Below are positions 15,723-25,500 of a DNA stretch of 64,000 nt, in pieces. Location of the stretch: the NCBI GenBank assembly GCA_019637395.1, contig JAHBVR010000013.1, positions 124,001 to 188,000 of the forward strand. Reading direction: 5' to 3'. Source of the DNA: Vulcanimicrobiota bacterium (lineage in GTDB: Bacteria; Vulcanimicrobiota; Xenobia; Xenobiales; JADMJV01). The translations under genes and the position numbers were made by a program. How positions within the stretch are numbered: the first letter of the stretch is position 1; the number at the start of each line of letters is the position of its first letter. Below the pieces are notes generated by a model. That model worked only from the letters and a program-made list of their open reading frames with translations, was not told where the DNA came from and made no database searches.

Positions 15723-17333
15723 TTAAAATCTCGTCTGTAGACCGGCGTAGAGAGCGGGGCTGCGTCCTGTGCTGGAGGGTGTAGGAGCAATCGGAAAGCC
15801 CAGGTCCAAACGCAGGGTAGCGTGCTGCTGGAGTCCAAAACGGAAGCCGAAGCCGGCGCCGGTCAAGTGCGAACCCAGCGGCAAATCGCCGGGAAGAGCA
15901 CGGCGCAGACTGACGCCACCGTGATCGACGAAGGCGGTCACCTGGAAAGCGTCCAGGTCTTCCTCAAAAGGAGACCAGCGCAGTTCGGCCCCCAGCACGT
16001 AGGCGTTGTCCCCCAGAAGTTGGGCCTGGGGATAGCCGCGTACGGTGTCGGGACCGCCCACGGCAAATTGCTCGGCCACGTAGAGCGGCTGGGTGGCATA
16101 TTGGCCGCTGGCGCGGAACAGCGCATAGAGCCCGGGTTCCAGGTTCTGAATGCGAGCCAGATCCAGGTTGAATTTGGCGAATCCCCCACTGGCCCCGACC
16201 CGGCTGACCAGCGGGTCACTGGCTGGAGTTCCGCCCAGTCCCTGGGTGTAGGCTGCCTGCAGCAGAGTGCGACCCTCAAGGGAGCGCCAATCGGCCTGAT
16301 AGGTCAGTCTGGCGCTGTTGTATTCGTCCCGCGAAAACGGCTGCAGACCCCCGAAGAAATTGTTGCGAATGAATTTGTGCGAGACGGCCAGCCCGAGGTT
16401 GCTGGAGAACTCCAACTGGCGCTCCAGCGGATGGCTCAGGGCCACCGTGTAAATATCCGCGTTGCCACGCACGTCCAGGATGGCGCCCAGGCCTTGAGAA
16501 ACAGCGAAGGCGCCGTTGGCATAGCCGAAGTTGATGGTGGTGCCGTCTTGATTCAGTGGCGTCTGGTAGTTGATCTGATAGAAGCTGTTTTCCCGCGACG
16601 GGAAACCGAGCACTCCGCGCAAGCTGATCTGGTCGGCCTGCTGCAGTACATTGGCAGCGTCGAAGGTCAGGCCGACGCGGTTCTCGCCGGTGGCCGAGGT
16701 TCCGTAATTATTGTAATCCACTCCTCCGTGCACCGGCGTGGCGTCTTTGACCCGCAAAGTGACGTCGGTCTGGCCGACCTCCGAGCCGGGCGCCATAACG
16801 GCTTGAACCTGCAGGTCGGGAAGTTCGTTCATCAAGAGCATGGCCCGCTGGAAGCGGTCGTTGCGGAAAGTCTCGCCTTCGAAACTGTGCATAAAGCGCT
16901 CGCGAACGAATTCGGGATCGTAGTGTTCAGCGCCCTCGACCGTGACCTTGCCGACTTTACCCTCGACCACCCTCAGTTCGACCTGGCCGTCCTGAATCGA
17001 TTGCTGAGGAAGATAAGCTCGCACCAGGAAATAGCCGTTGCGCTGATAGAGGGCGGTGAGGTTGCGGGCCACTTCGCGCAACTGGGCCAAGGTCAGGGCC
17101 TGGCCCTGATAGGACTGGTAGGCTTTCTGTAATTCCTCGGGAGCCAGCAGGGTATTGCCGGTGACCAAAAACTTGGAGACGACCACGGTTTTTTCGGAGG
17201 CTTCGGGGGAAACTTCTTCGTTGGCAGCCTGCACCAGGTCCGAGTTCTGCGGCATCGGTGGCTGCGCCCGGGCGCCCAAAGAACAGCCCAACCATGCACC
17301 GATCAGGTAATTTCTGTAACGCGCCAACCGCAT
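15723..17333 (-). CDS. Two-partner secretion outer-membrane transporter (FhaC/ShlB type)
   Basis: About 536 residues starting MRLARYRNYLIGAWLG; a frame open 24 codons further upstream would reach into the exoprotein gene and is not used. A signal peptide ends near ARAQ. POTRA domains follow (VVVSKFLVTGNTLLAPEELQ, GYFLVRAYLPQQ and VELRVVEGKVG), then a 16-strand-type barrel with the family VRGYPQAQLLGDNAY motif in the loop-6 region, and a terminal phenylalanine (LQTRF). It is the outer-membrane pore that recognises and exports its TpsA partner, the divergently placed 17388-21689 gene. The start regions are only 54 bases apart, so both promoters overlap. Confidence 0.9.
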   Translation of the reverse strand: MRLARYRNYLIGAWLGCSLGARAQPPMPQNSDLVQAANEEVSPEASEKTVVVSKFLVTGNTLLAPEELQKAYQSYQGQALTLAQLREVARNLTALYQRNGYFLVRAYLPQQSIQDGQVELRVVEGKVGKVTVEGAEHYDPEFVRERFMHSFEGETFRNDRFQRAMLLMNELPDLQVQAVMAPGSEVGQTDVTLRVKDATPVHGGVDYNNYGTSATGENRVGLTFDAANVLQQADQISLRGVLGFPSRENSFYQINYQTPLNQDGTTINFGYANGAFAVSQGLGAILDVRGNADIYTVALSHPLERQLEFSSNLGLAVSHKFIRNNFFGGLQPFSRDEYNSARLTYQADWRSLEGRTLLQAAYTQGLGGTPASDPLVSRVGASGGFAKFNLDLARIQNLEPGLYALFRASGQYATQPLYVAEQFAVGGPDTVRGYPQAQLLGDNAYVLGAELRWSPFEEDLDAFQVTAFVDHGGVSLRRALPGDLPLGSHLTGAGFGFRFGLQQHATLRLDLGFPIAPTPSSTGRSPALYAGLQTRF

Positions 17334-17387
17334 TCGCCCGGTTACTCGAGAAAAATGAGAATACCTGCCCAGCGAGAAGGGGCCGTC

Positions 17388-20300
17388 ATGAGCGGACGCA
17401 TCCATCGCACTCTTTTAGCTGCCCTTCTCGCCTCCGGAGTGGCTCTGGCTTTACCGGAAAACGGCCAGGTGATTCAGGGAAGTTTACAGATCTCGCAACC
17501 CCAAAGTCACATTTTACAGATTTTACAATCGAGTCCCACCGGAATCATCAATTGGGGCTCTTTCAACATCGATGCCCATCAACTGGTGCAGTTCCTCCAG
17601 CCCGGAGCCAGTTCCGCTCTGCTCAATCGCGTCATCGGTCAGGATCCCAGCCAGATCCTGGGGCAAATCCAGGCCAACGGCCGTATTTTGCTGGTCAATC
17701 CCAACGGGATTCTTTTCGGCCCCGGTAGCTCGGTCAACGCCGGTAGTTTCCTGGCCACCACCCTGTCCATCCAGGACCAGGATTTTATTCAGGGCCGCTA
17801 CCAATTGCAGCAGGACCCGAACAGTCCCCTGAGAGCGGTGGTCAATCAGGGCGAAATTCGCGTGACCGATGGGGGCTTCATCGCGCTCATTTCCCCGCTG
17901 GTCGATAACCAGGGGCTGTTAATCGCGCAACAGGGCCAGGTGGTGCTCGGAGCCACCCGGCAGGCAACTCTCCAGGTAGATGCGCGCGGACTGCTTCAGG
18001 TGAGCATCCCGGATGGATTTCGGGGCCATTCGCAACCGTCCCCGCAAACGGTGCTGCTCACCCAGGGCCAGATGAGCGACACTCTGGCCCAACTGGTCCG
18101 AGGTGGGCAGCCCGAAGGCGAGCGCATCATCGAAACCGCCCAGGGCATCCAGTTGGTGGGAGCCGAGGGCTTGCTGGTCAACCAGGGAACCATTCGCAGC
18201 CAGGCCGGTAACATTCTAATGGACTCAAGTCAAGCCACCGTCAATACTCCCGGCAGCCTGGTCAGCGCCAGCTCCGCCCAGGGGAACGGCGGTGAGATCC
18301 GGGTGCTGTCGGCCGGCTCGGCCATTCAAATGGGCCAACTGGCCGTGGCCTCGCAGTCCGGCGACGGCGGCTTCATTGAGGTCAGCGGCCGCACCGTGCA
18401 CCTCACTCAGGCTCCCGATCTGTCGGCGCCTCAAGGCAAGGCCGGCCAGTTGCTCATCGACCCGGATTTTGTCCATATTGTTTCCGGTGGCGGAGATAAT
18501 CCCACCTTTCCCGTGCTGGCCGGGGATGCGCCCACGACCCAATTCATCAATGCCTCGGCTTTGGATACAGCCGGTAGCGTTATTGTGGAAGCCCAACAAG
18601 ATCTTTTCATCGACCCGGGGGTGGCCGTACAGCTGACCCAGGCAACCGACCTCACCTTGCATGCGGTGGACGGCAACCTGGAGATGGGGACAGGCAGCAG
18701 CATCAGCGCCACCAATCCGGCCACCACCATTACCTTGCTGGCGGGCGGCACCGCCACCGTACGCGATATCCTGGCTTCCAATATCACCATCAACGCCGGC
18801 GACAAGGTCGACCTTTTGTCCGGCCAGTTCGGAACGGCAGGAGCGCCCACCGTGATGAGCGTCAACGCTCCTCACATCTTCACCGAGATCGACGGCCAGA
18901 TTGAGGTAGTCGGCACTTCCGCCAACGTGAGTCTGAACGCTGCTGAAGACGCGGTTTTCTCGGCCGGTTCGCGCTTCAACATCCAGTCTCCCACGGCTTA
19001 CTTGACCGTCGAGGGAGATACTCGAGGAGTGACCCTGCTCCAAGACGCCAGTGTCCATGCCAGCGGCACCGGTAATATCACCTTTCAGTCCAACGGCGCC
19101 GGTCCCGATACCGGCGTCTTCCTCCGGGAAAACTCGGAACTTAGAATGGACGGAGCCGCCAACGTTACGTTGGACACGGTGGGGGCGATTTTTTCGATCG
19201 GCACCATCCGCGCCGAGAATGCCGCTTCGGAGGCAAAGGTCAACGCCGGCACCGGTGCCCAAATTTCCAGCGTCCGGGTCCCCACCATGACCTTCACCTC
19301 TCCGAGCTTCGTGAAGTTTTTGAGCGGAAGCCTGGGAGTCAGCGCCACCGACACGGTTTTGAATGCCAATTCTCCCAGCATTTCTTTTGAAGTCAATTCT
19401 GATGTCCACATCCTGGGGGACAACGCCCAGGTAGAGCTGACTTCCACCGGAGATTTCGGATTTTTCAGCGGTTCAACGGTGACCTTGGAGAGTAACACGG
19501 CCAACTTCATCCTCACCACTCCGGGAGGAGGTAGCTTTGATGCTGACTCCACCCTGCGAGCCCCCGGCGCGGCCAACCTCACTGTCAACAGCAGCGGCGG
19601 TCTCCTCAATATCGGGGATCGCAGCACCATCGCGGTGACCGGTGCCGGCGAGATCAACCTCAACCAGAGCGGCGGCGACCTGAGCATAGGCCAGAACAGT
19701 TTACTCAGCCTGGGCTCGGGCAATATCAGCCTGAACAACGCGGACCAGAATATCGTGGGCGACCTGGGCTCGCAAATCCGCCTCGACGGAGTCGGCAATA
19801 TCTCCGTCAACGCCGATCATGGTAACGTGGATTTTCGCGACGGCACCACCCTAACGGCCAGCGAGGTGAATGTAAGCGCGGGCAAGGATGTCTTTCTGGC
19901 CAATGTGGCGGCCAGCCAGCTCAACGCCAGCGGTAACTCGACCAGCGGGGCGGTCAACTTTCGCGGCGGCACCCTGGGCGTGGCCGGCCGCGATACGACC
20001 GTCAATGTGACCGGCAACGACATCAGTCTCGGTGGCTCTCCCCTGGTGCTGGAGGGCAACCGCGTGCTGCTGAACCTGGACGGCAACGGCAGCATCGTTG
20101 TAGGTCCCAGCAACGGCATTCAATCCCGGGCCAGCCTTCGCACCGACGCCAATATCACCATGGACGGTGATTTCCGAATGTTCGACGGGGCCCGCATCCA
20201 GAGCAGCGGGCTCGGCAACGTCACCATTCAGGCCAACTCGTTTGGAATGGACGCGGGCTCGCTGATCTCGCTGGCCGATCCGGCCAGCCGGCTGACCGTG

Positions 20301-21689
20301 AACACGGTAGCCGATCTGACCACCGCCGATGTGGCCGTTCCCAACATCGACCTGCACGCCGGAGGCAACCAGTTCTTCAATCCCGGCACACTGGGGCGGG
20401 CCGGCGTGGCTACCGTCTTGAACGCCGCCTCGGATCATGACCTCTTTTTCTTCGCGGGCAACCCCATTCGTTTTGCCGGCAGCACTCTCGACTACAATCA
20501 GACGGCCGGCGGCAATATCTTCTTTGCCAATGCAGCCGACATTCGCCTGGACGGCAGCACCTCCAACAACGTTTCGCTGGACGCTAACGGCTTTATGCGG
20601 ACTGGCGGCACCACCGAGGTCAACCTCTCCGGCGCGGCTCCGACCCGGCTCGAATTGACAGCTGATTCTTTCGGCCTTGACAACTCGCGCATCAACCTGC
20701 CCCACAGCGCTTCCAATGTCAGCGTGCAATCGACGGGAGTGGCCCGCCTGGATCGCGTGGCCACAGGCACCTTCAGTGTGACCACGACGGCCGGGAATGT
20801 GCGCGTGCTGGGGACGATCGAAGCCAACGATCTGACCATCAACACCCCCCGGGAACTCATCAAGGAAAGCACCTCCCCCGACCCGGCCCTGATTGCGCAC
20901 AACCGCCTGGACATCACCGCCGAGCGCATCTCCGGGCCAGTGAACTTCAGCGCAGCCGGTCTGGTGCAGGCTTTTCCCATCGCTACCGACGGCACCACCC
21001 TGGTGCGTATCAACGTGACCGGCACCAATAGCAGCGACCAGGGCGACCGAGCGGCCAACATCTTCTACTACTTCCCACAGAGCGGCAATGTGCAGGTCAC
21101 CAATCCAAACGGCGACGTGCTGGTGTACAACCAGCCCAATCCTAATCCCCCGCCTCCGCCCGCTGCGCCTTCGCCCCCACCTTCAAATGGCCGCGCTATC
21201 GCCACGCGCGAAGACCTGAGCAGTGCGCAGTTCGTGGAGGTGACCAACCAGGCGGCCCAGAGTCAGATTCAGTTGTCGAATTTGTACTCGGCGGACTATC
21301 TACCCTCTACCTCCTCGGTGCTCATGCTGGGCTATAACAACATCGGCCTGACCCATTTTGCGCCGGTGCCGCTGAGTACGCCCTTGCTCGAACTGGCCGT
21401 GGTGGACCCGGCCGAGGCGTCCCAGGAGCGAGCCCGATCTCAGTCGGCGGAAAGCCCTGCCGGCACTTCTCCGAGAACCGACGGGGCCACCCTCCCCGGT
21501 CGGGGGGAGACCCCTACTGTGGAAACCGGCGTGCTCAGTCCAGAGTCCTCCGCCACCGGCACGCGCAATCGCGAGGAAGCCGTGCGCGACGACCAGGCCA
21601 ACAGCATGGTCCTGGCCGGCAACGACGAAGACGAAGAACTACACTACTGGAGAAAGCTGATCGAAGGCTTCCTCATCTGGGAAGAGTAA
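17388..21689 (+). CDS. Filamentous-haemagglutinin-type TpsA exoprotein
   Basis: 1433 residues from ATG at 17388, which has GAAGGGG nine bases upstream (an earlier in-frame ATG at 17355 does not). Signal peptide to about residue 23, then the TPS domain with INWGSFNIDA and the NPNGILFGPGS motif that the porin recognises. The rest is a long beta-helix of irregular repeats rich in glycine, asparagine, serine and valine. A proline stretch (PNPPPPPAAPSPPPSNGR) near residue 1255 and an acidic C-terminal tail of 180 residues follow. It should be exported by the divergent FhaC-type protein and act at the surface in adhesion or competition. No catalytic or toxic domain is visible at the C-terminus. Confidence 0.9.
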   Translation: MSGRIHRTLLAALLASGVALALPENGQVIQGSLQISQPQSHILQILQSSPTGIINWGSFNIDAHQLVQFLQPGASSALLNRVIGQDPSQILGQIQANGRILLVNPNGILFGPGSSVNAGSFLATTLSIQDQDFIQGRYQLQQDPNSPLRAVVNQGEIRVTDGGFIALISPLVDNQGLLIAQQGQVVLGATRQATLQVDARGLLQVSIPDGFRGHSQPSPQTVLLTQGQMSDTLAQLVRGGQPEGERIIETAQGIQLVGAEGLLVNQGTIRSQAGNILMDSSQATVNTPGSLVSASSAQGNGGEIRVLSAGSAIQMGQLAVASQSGDGGFIEVSGRTVHLTQAPDLSAPQGKAGQLLIDPDFVHIVSGGGDNPTFPVLAGDAPTTQFINASALDTAGSVIVEAQQDLFIDPGVAVQLTQATDLTLHAVDGNLEMGTGSSISATNPATTITLLAGGTATVRDILASNITINAGDKVDLLSGQFGTAGAPTVMSVNAPHIFTEIDGQIEVVGTSANVSLNAAEDAVFSAGSRFNIQSPTAYLTVEGDTRGVTLLQDASVHASGTGNITFQSNGAGPDTGVFLRENSELRMDGAANVTLDTVGAIFSIGTIRAENAASEAKVNAGTGAQISSVRVPTMTFTSPSFVKFLSGSLGVSATDTVLNANSPSISFEVNSDVHILGDNAQVELTSTGDFGFFSGSTVTLESNTANFILTTPGGGSFDADSTLRAPGAANLTVNSSGGLLNIGDRSTIAVTGAGEINLNQSGGDLSIGQNSLLSLGSGNISLNNADQNIVGDLGSQIRLDGVGNISVNADHGNVDFRDGTTLTASEVNVSAGKDVFLANVAASQLNASGNSTSGAVNFRGGTLGVAGRDTTVNVTGNDISLGGSPLVLEGNRVLLNLDGNGSIVVGPSNGIQSRASLRTDANITMDGDFRMFDGARIQSSGLGNVTIQANSFGMDAGSLISLADPASRLTVNTVADLTTADVAVPNIDLHAGGNQFFNPGTLGRAGVATVLNAASDHDLFFFAGNPIRFAGSTLDYNQTAGGNIFFANAADIRLDGSTSNNVSLDANGFMRTGGTTEVNLSGAAPTRLELTADSFGLDNSRINLPHSASNVSVQSTGVARLDRVATGTFSVTTTAGNVRVLGTIEANDLTINTPRELIKESTSPDPALIAHNRLDITAERISGPVNFSAAGLVQAFPIATDGTTLVRINVTGTNSSDQGDRAANIFYYFPQSGNVQVTNPNGDVLVYNQPNPNPPPPPAAPSPPPSNGRAIATREDLSSAQFVEVTNQAAQSQIQLSNLYSADYLPSTSSVLMLGYNNIGLTHFAPVPLSTPLLELAVVDPAEASQERARSQSAESPAGTSPRTDGATLPGRGETPTVETGVLSPESSATGTRNREEAVRDDQANSMVLAGNDEDEELHYWRKLIEGFLIWEE

Positions 21690-21706
21690 CGCCGGCTGCC
21701 CCGCCC

Positions 21707-22050
21707 GGGACTTGCCAGTCCGCGGTAATTCTTACCGCCAGGCCGGCAAGTGAGCCGCCCGCACCGGGACTTGCCAGTCCGCGGTAATTCTTACCGCCAG
21801 GCCGGCAAGTGAGCCGCCCGCACCGGGACTTGCCAGTTCCGCGGTAATTCTTACCGCCAGGCCGGCAAGTGAACCGCCCGCACCGGGACTTGCCAGTCCG
21901 CGGTAATTCTTACCGCCAGGCCGGCAAGTGTGCCGCCCGCACCGGGACTTGCCAGTTCCGTGGTAATTCTTACCGCCAGGCCGGCAAGTGAGCCGCCCGC
22001 ACCGGGACTTACCAGTCCGCGGTAATTCTTACCGCCATGCCGGCAAGTGA
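21707..22050. repeat. Array of six tandem 59-60 bp hairpin repeats
   Basis: Six near-identical units start at about 21707, 21766, 21825, 21885, 21944 and 22004. Each holds a double inverted repeat: outer arms ACTTGCC and GGCAAGT, inner arms GCGGTAA and TTACCGC around TTC. The units differ by single changes, and one extra T makes some 60 bp. The last unit is slightly truncated. It lies just after the exoprotein gene and before the bidirectional terminator. There are no unique spacers, so it is not a CRISPR array. Confidence 0.95.
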
Positions 22051-22064
22051 GCCCCTCCACAAAA

Positions 22065-22094
22065 AAGAAGCCCGGCCTTGCGACCGGGCTTCTT
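22065..22094 (-). terminator. Rho-independent terminator (for the ABC exporter)
   Basis: AAGAAGCCCGG and CCGGGCTTCTT form an 11-bp perfect stem. On the minus strand it ends in a TTTTTT run, which fits the end of the permease gene whose stop is at 22112. On the plus strand it may also stop leakage from the repeat array, with a weaker T tail. Confidence 0.85.
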
Positions 22095-22111
22095 GATTGA
22101 GCGAGACCTGT

Positions 22112-24235
22112 TCAGGCGACGCGGTCGGCGCGCAGGGCATCCTGCTGACCGGGCTGCTGCAGGTTGGCCAGTGTGCTGAAGTAGCACACCGAGGCCAGGC
22201 CCATCAGCGAGATCATTCCGCTCGCCCAGGCGGCCAGAGCCTCGATTTCCGTCACCCGGCCCACGCTGGTCATCAGCGAGTTGGGCAGGCAGGTCCAGGG
22301 GCTCAAGCCCATCGGGCTGATCATAGCGGCCACCGCCAGCGCTAACCAGCCGAAGGTAATGCCACGATGACTACCGCGCAGCGCGGCCATCAAGCCCAAC
22401 CCGGCCAGTGGGAAAATCAGGGCGCTACCCAAACTGGCGACCGCCAGAGGAGTGGCCACCAGCCAGCCCATAACCGCGGCCAGGGCCAGCCCTTGAGCCG
22501 AATGGCTGGTTTTGCTGGCACTGGAAGCCCAGAACCCGAGCAGACCAGCGGTCGCGGTCAGACCGACGGAGTAGCTGACCAGCTCGAACAAAGCCTGAGG
22601 ACTGAGAGCACCGGCGATCACGAACAGGAGCAACGATGGCGAAGCCACCAGCAGCTGGATGACGGGCATCAGCAGCGTGCCGACGAGTTTGCCGCGCAGT
22701 ACCTGACCGGGCTCGATGCCGGTCAGAGCCAGGTCGGTCCAACTGCGGCGGTCGCACTCGGAGGTGACGGCGTTGGCCAGGAAGCCCGAACAACGCACCG
22801 ACAGGTAGAGGGACAAGAGCACCAGGCATCCCAACAGGCCCTGGCCCATCGAGTGGAGGCGAATCTGATTGAGCGTGTCGGCCGATAGCTGGGTGCTGCC
22901 GATTTCGCTGGCCGTGTTGGAAACCCCGAACATGCGGGCCTCATCCTGAGAGAGTGGCTGCAACGCCGGCCCGGGACGGTGGGGGGTGTCGCCGTTCGAG
23001 GAATAGCTGGAAGCTAACTGGTAAGGATCGTGCACTACGACTTTGAAGACCTGGCTGGCCGGCAACGGCACGTGAGCCGACTGATAGAGCGACATGCGCA
23101 GACAGGCGCAGTTGGTGTGACCCTTCAGGTGCAGTTCGTCGTTGTTCCAGCTACGCAATTTTACATAAGGAGAAGGAGCGGTGGTAGCTCCTGTCCGCGG
23201 GTCAATCGTGTCGAGCTGGGGCCCTGACAGGCCAATCGTGGGGCTCGCCGCGCGTAGCGGAGCGTTGCTGCGCAGCTCGATTTCACTGGAGCGGCGCACG
23301 TTCCAGCTCTGCGAGTAAAGGAATGGAGCCAGGAAAAGCGTGACGAAGACGGCATAGCCCGGCCATTTGCCGGCGCCGCTGCGCAGTTGCGCGGCCAGTT
23401 CCCGCAGGAACACGGGGTTCTCGCGCACGCCCAGGAAGCCGGGCACCCAGCCGGGCGTCTGCTGATAGAGACGATGCACCTGGCGGTCGGTCAAGGTGGG
23501 AGCGGCGGTCAGACCGCGCTCGTAGCGGCGAGCCGCCACCATCCACATACCGGCGCACAGAGCCGTGCCCAGCAGAGCGAAAGCGAGCGGGAGGTGCTGG
23601 CGCAGTCCCATTTCCGCTTCGGGCACGACCAGGGGCCAGACCGCCGCGAAGGGATTGACCGCGTCAAAGACGGGATAACGCTGCGTGGTCACGGTCACGG
23701 CCGAGACCACCAGGTCGAAGATGGGGGTCAGCAAAAGCCAGCAAGCTTTGAGTGTCCATCCTTGGACAACCGCTCGCGACGTACTCGAAGCCAGGCTCGA
23801 GACAAACAGACTGGACACGATGGACATCACGCCGCTGAGGGCGGCGATGCCCAGCACGGCCAGGCCGCCGGTCAGTCCTTGCGAGGTGTGGGTGCTGCTC
23901 AGCAACACGGCCGGCGCGGTAAACGCCAATAGGCGAGCCAACGAGCGGAATTCCGGAGAAAGCTTGTACCAAAAGAGGGCGCTGGGACTGAGTTGCGTCA
24001 GGCGCAGACAATCGAGCGTCTTCTTCTCCTTCTCTTCCGCCAACACTCCAAAGGAGCGGTTGCCCAGCAGTAACACCGCCGTCCCGATCAGCGCCCAACT
24101 GTCCAGTGCGAACAACGTGCATCCACACCATCCCTGTTTGAGCAACCAGATCGTCAGCAGCCAAAGCGCGACACCAAAAACCGCGGTGCCGCGGGTCGAC
24201 AGGACATCCCCTGAGCGACCTTGCGCTAGCCTCAT
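22112..24235 (-). CDS. ABC-2-type exporter permease (large)
   Basis: 707 residues starting MRLAQGRSGD, preceded by and overlapping the ATPase stop (ATGA). Two groups of about six hydrophobic helices flank a soluble domain (about residues 300-440) with the RTGATTAPSPYVK region. VLAEEKEKKTLDCLRLTQLSP (first half) is the coupling segment of ABC-2 permeases, where the sequence after the second helix is E-K-E-x-x-T-L-x-x-L. A second copy of the pattern, ECDRRSWTDLALTGIEPGQ, occurs after residue 510, so the protein is a two-half fusion. Together with the ATPase it forms an exporter of unknown substrate; the large extracytoplasmic insert suggests a surface lipid, glycan or peptide. Confidence 0.85.
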   Translation of the reverse strand: MRLAQGRSGDVLSTRGTAVFGVALWLLTIWLLKQGWCGCTLFALDSWALIGTAVLLLGNRSFGVLAEEKEKKTLDCLRLTQLSPSALFWYKLSPEFRSLARLLAFTAPAVLLSSTHTSQGLTGGLAVLGIAALSGVMSIVSSLFVSSLASSTSRAVVQGWTLKACWLLLTPIFDLVVSAVTVTTQRYPVFDAVNPFAAVWPLVVPEAEMGLRQHLPLAFALLGTALCAGMWMVAARRYERGLTAAPTLTDRQVHRLYQQTPGWVPGFLGVRENPVFLRELAAQLRSGAGKWPGYAVFVTLFLAPFLYSQSWNVRRSSEIELRSNAPLRAASPTIGLSGPQLDTIDPRTGATTAPSPYVKLRSWNNDELHLKGHTNCACLRMSLYQSAHVPLPASQVFKVVVHDPYQLASSYSSNGDTPHRPGPALQPLSQDEARMFGVSNTASEIGSTQLSADTLNQIRLHSMGQGLLGCLVLLSLYLSVRCSGFLANAVTSECDRRSWTDLALTGIEPGQVLRGKLVGTLLMPVIQLLVASPSLLLFVIAGALSPQALFELVSYSVGLTATAGLLGFWASSASKTSHSAQGLALAAVMGWLVATPLAVASLGSALIFPLAGLGLMAALRGSHRGITFGWLALAVAAMISPMGLSPWTCLPNSLMTSVGRVTEIEALAAWASGMISLMGLASVCYFSTLANLQQPGQQDALRADRVA

Positions 24236-25341
24236 GACTTAGCTACCTCCCATCCCTCTCCGGCCCGGGTGACATTCATGTATGCCGACTCGAGACTCGG
24301 AGCTTCTTCGTAAAAGCTTACGATTGGAAATCCTTTTTGGATCAATGACTTCAGAAGTTCGTGCAAGTCTTGTTCCTGGTTGCCGCCGAGACGGAACAAG
24401 ATGTGGTCGTTGTCCCAGCGCACACCGTCAATCTCTGGACAATCCTTGAGGAATTGAAAAAGTTCCTCGCCCTGGCCAAGTCCTTTAACTCGCAGCCGTC
24501 GGGTTCCCTGTTCCTCGATCAGATTCTTGGTTTCATCCACGCAGATCAGGCAGCCGCGACTGACCACTCCGATGCGGTCGCACATATCGGCCAGATCTTC
24601 CAAGACGTGGGAAGAAATTACGATGGTGGTGCCCTGGCGCTGCAGAGACCTGAGAATCTCGCGCAGTTCCAGACGAGCCAGCGGGTCGAGGCCGCTGGCG
24701 GGCTCGTCGAGCAGCAACAACTTGGGCTTATGCAAAATGGAGCGGCCCAGACAAAGGCGCTGTTTCATACCGCGCGACAGGCCGTCGACCGGCTGCTCGG
24801 CCATGTGCTCGATACCCACCGTCTGCATGGTTTCGCGCACCGCATAGTCGCGGGTGGCCGCCGGCAAGGCGCTGGCGCGGGCGAAAAAATCCAGGTATTC
24901 GCGGACCAGCATGTCATCGTAAACACCCAGTACGTCCGGCATGAATCCTATGACGCCGCGAATTTTCTTGACTTCGTTGAGGCGATAACCACACACCACC
25001 ACTTCGCCGGAATCGGGCGGAATCAAGGTGGCCAGAATACGCAGCAGGGTGGTTTTACCGGCTCCGTTCGGACCGACCAGGCCGAACATCTCGCCGGCTC
25101 CCAGCTTCAAGCTCACGTCGTTGAGGGCCAGAGTTCCCAAGAAGCGCTTGCTGACCGCCGTCACCTGGGCCACCACGCTGCCGCCGGGTTCCGCCGCCAT
25201 GCGGGGAGAACGAGCCTTGATGCGCTCCTCGGCCTGTCGGCGTTCCTGAGTTACGGAATCAAGACTGGCCTGAGAAGTCCCCTCCAGAACACTGGAACTT
25301 TCGTTCAACTGACGGGTACGAGGTGCGGGGGTATTGGACAT
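24232..25341 (-). CDS. ABC transporter ATP-binding protein (ABC-2 exporter)
   Basis: 369 residues from MSNTPAPRTR; the frame stays open 102 codons upstream, but that part is not protein-like. The first 55 residues are a polar extension. Then come GLVGPNGAGKTT (Walker A), VDGLSRGMKQRLCLGR (ABC signature and Q-like turn), LLLLDEPASGLDP (Walker B and D-loop) and TIVISSHVLEDL (H-loop). The C-terminal 110 residues resemble the accessory domain of bacitracin- and gliding-type exporters. It overlaps the permease by four bases, so both make one complex. The region diverges from the TPR gene at 25501 with about 160 bases between starts. Confidence 0.93.
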   Translation of the reverse strand: MSNTPAPRTRQLNESSSVLEGTSQASLDSVTQERRQAEERIKARSPRMAAEPGGSVVAQVTAVSKRFLGTLALNDVSLKLGAGEMFGLVGPNGAGKTTLLRILATLIPPDSGEVVVCGYRLNEVKKIRGVIGFMPDVLGVYDDMLVREYLDFFARASALPAATRDYAVRETMQTVGIEHMAEQPVDGLSRGMKQRLCLGRSILHKPKLLLLDEPASGLDPLARLELREILRSLQRQGTTIVISSHVLEDLADMCDRIGVVSRGCLICVDETKNLIEEQGTRRLRVKGLGQGEELFQFLKDCPEIDGVRWDNDHILFRLGGNQEQDLHELLKSLIQKGFPIVSFYEEAPSLESAYMNVTRAGEGWEVAKS

Positions 25342-25500
25342 TTCTGTAAGGTTCTCTTGTCTTTTCGCCTCCCCTGCCACAGGTTCCAGGGGGGTTTCCA
25401 AGGGGGCCTGACAGCAGGAGCGAGTCACCTCAGCGAGAAGGTTCCCCCTTATGTTGGTGAATCCAGGCGGGCAGGCCCCCGTCTGCGAGGAGAATGGATC

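Noticed and set aside
18225-20900. Long minus-strand frames inside the haemagglutinin gene
   Set aside because: They are complements of the exoprotein beta-helix repeats; the plus strand carries a signal peptide and the TPS motif.
21707-22050. CRISPR array
   Set aside because: The units are contiguous and nearly identical with no unique spacers, and no cas genes are in the window.
24361-25500. A 380-codon upstream extension of the TPR protein
   Set aside because: It overlaps the ABC ATPase gene on the other strand, and the ATG at 25501 has its own ribosome site.
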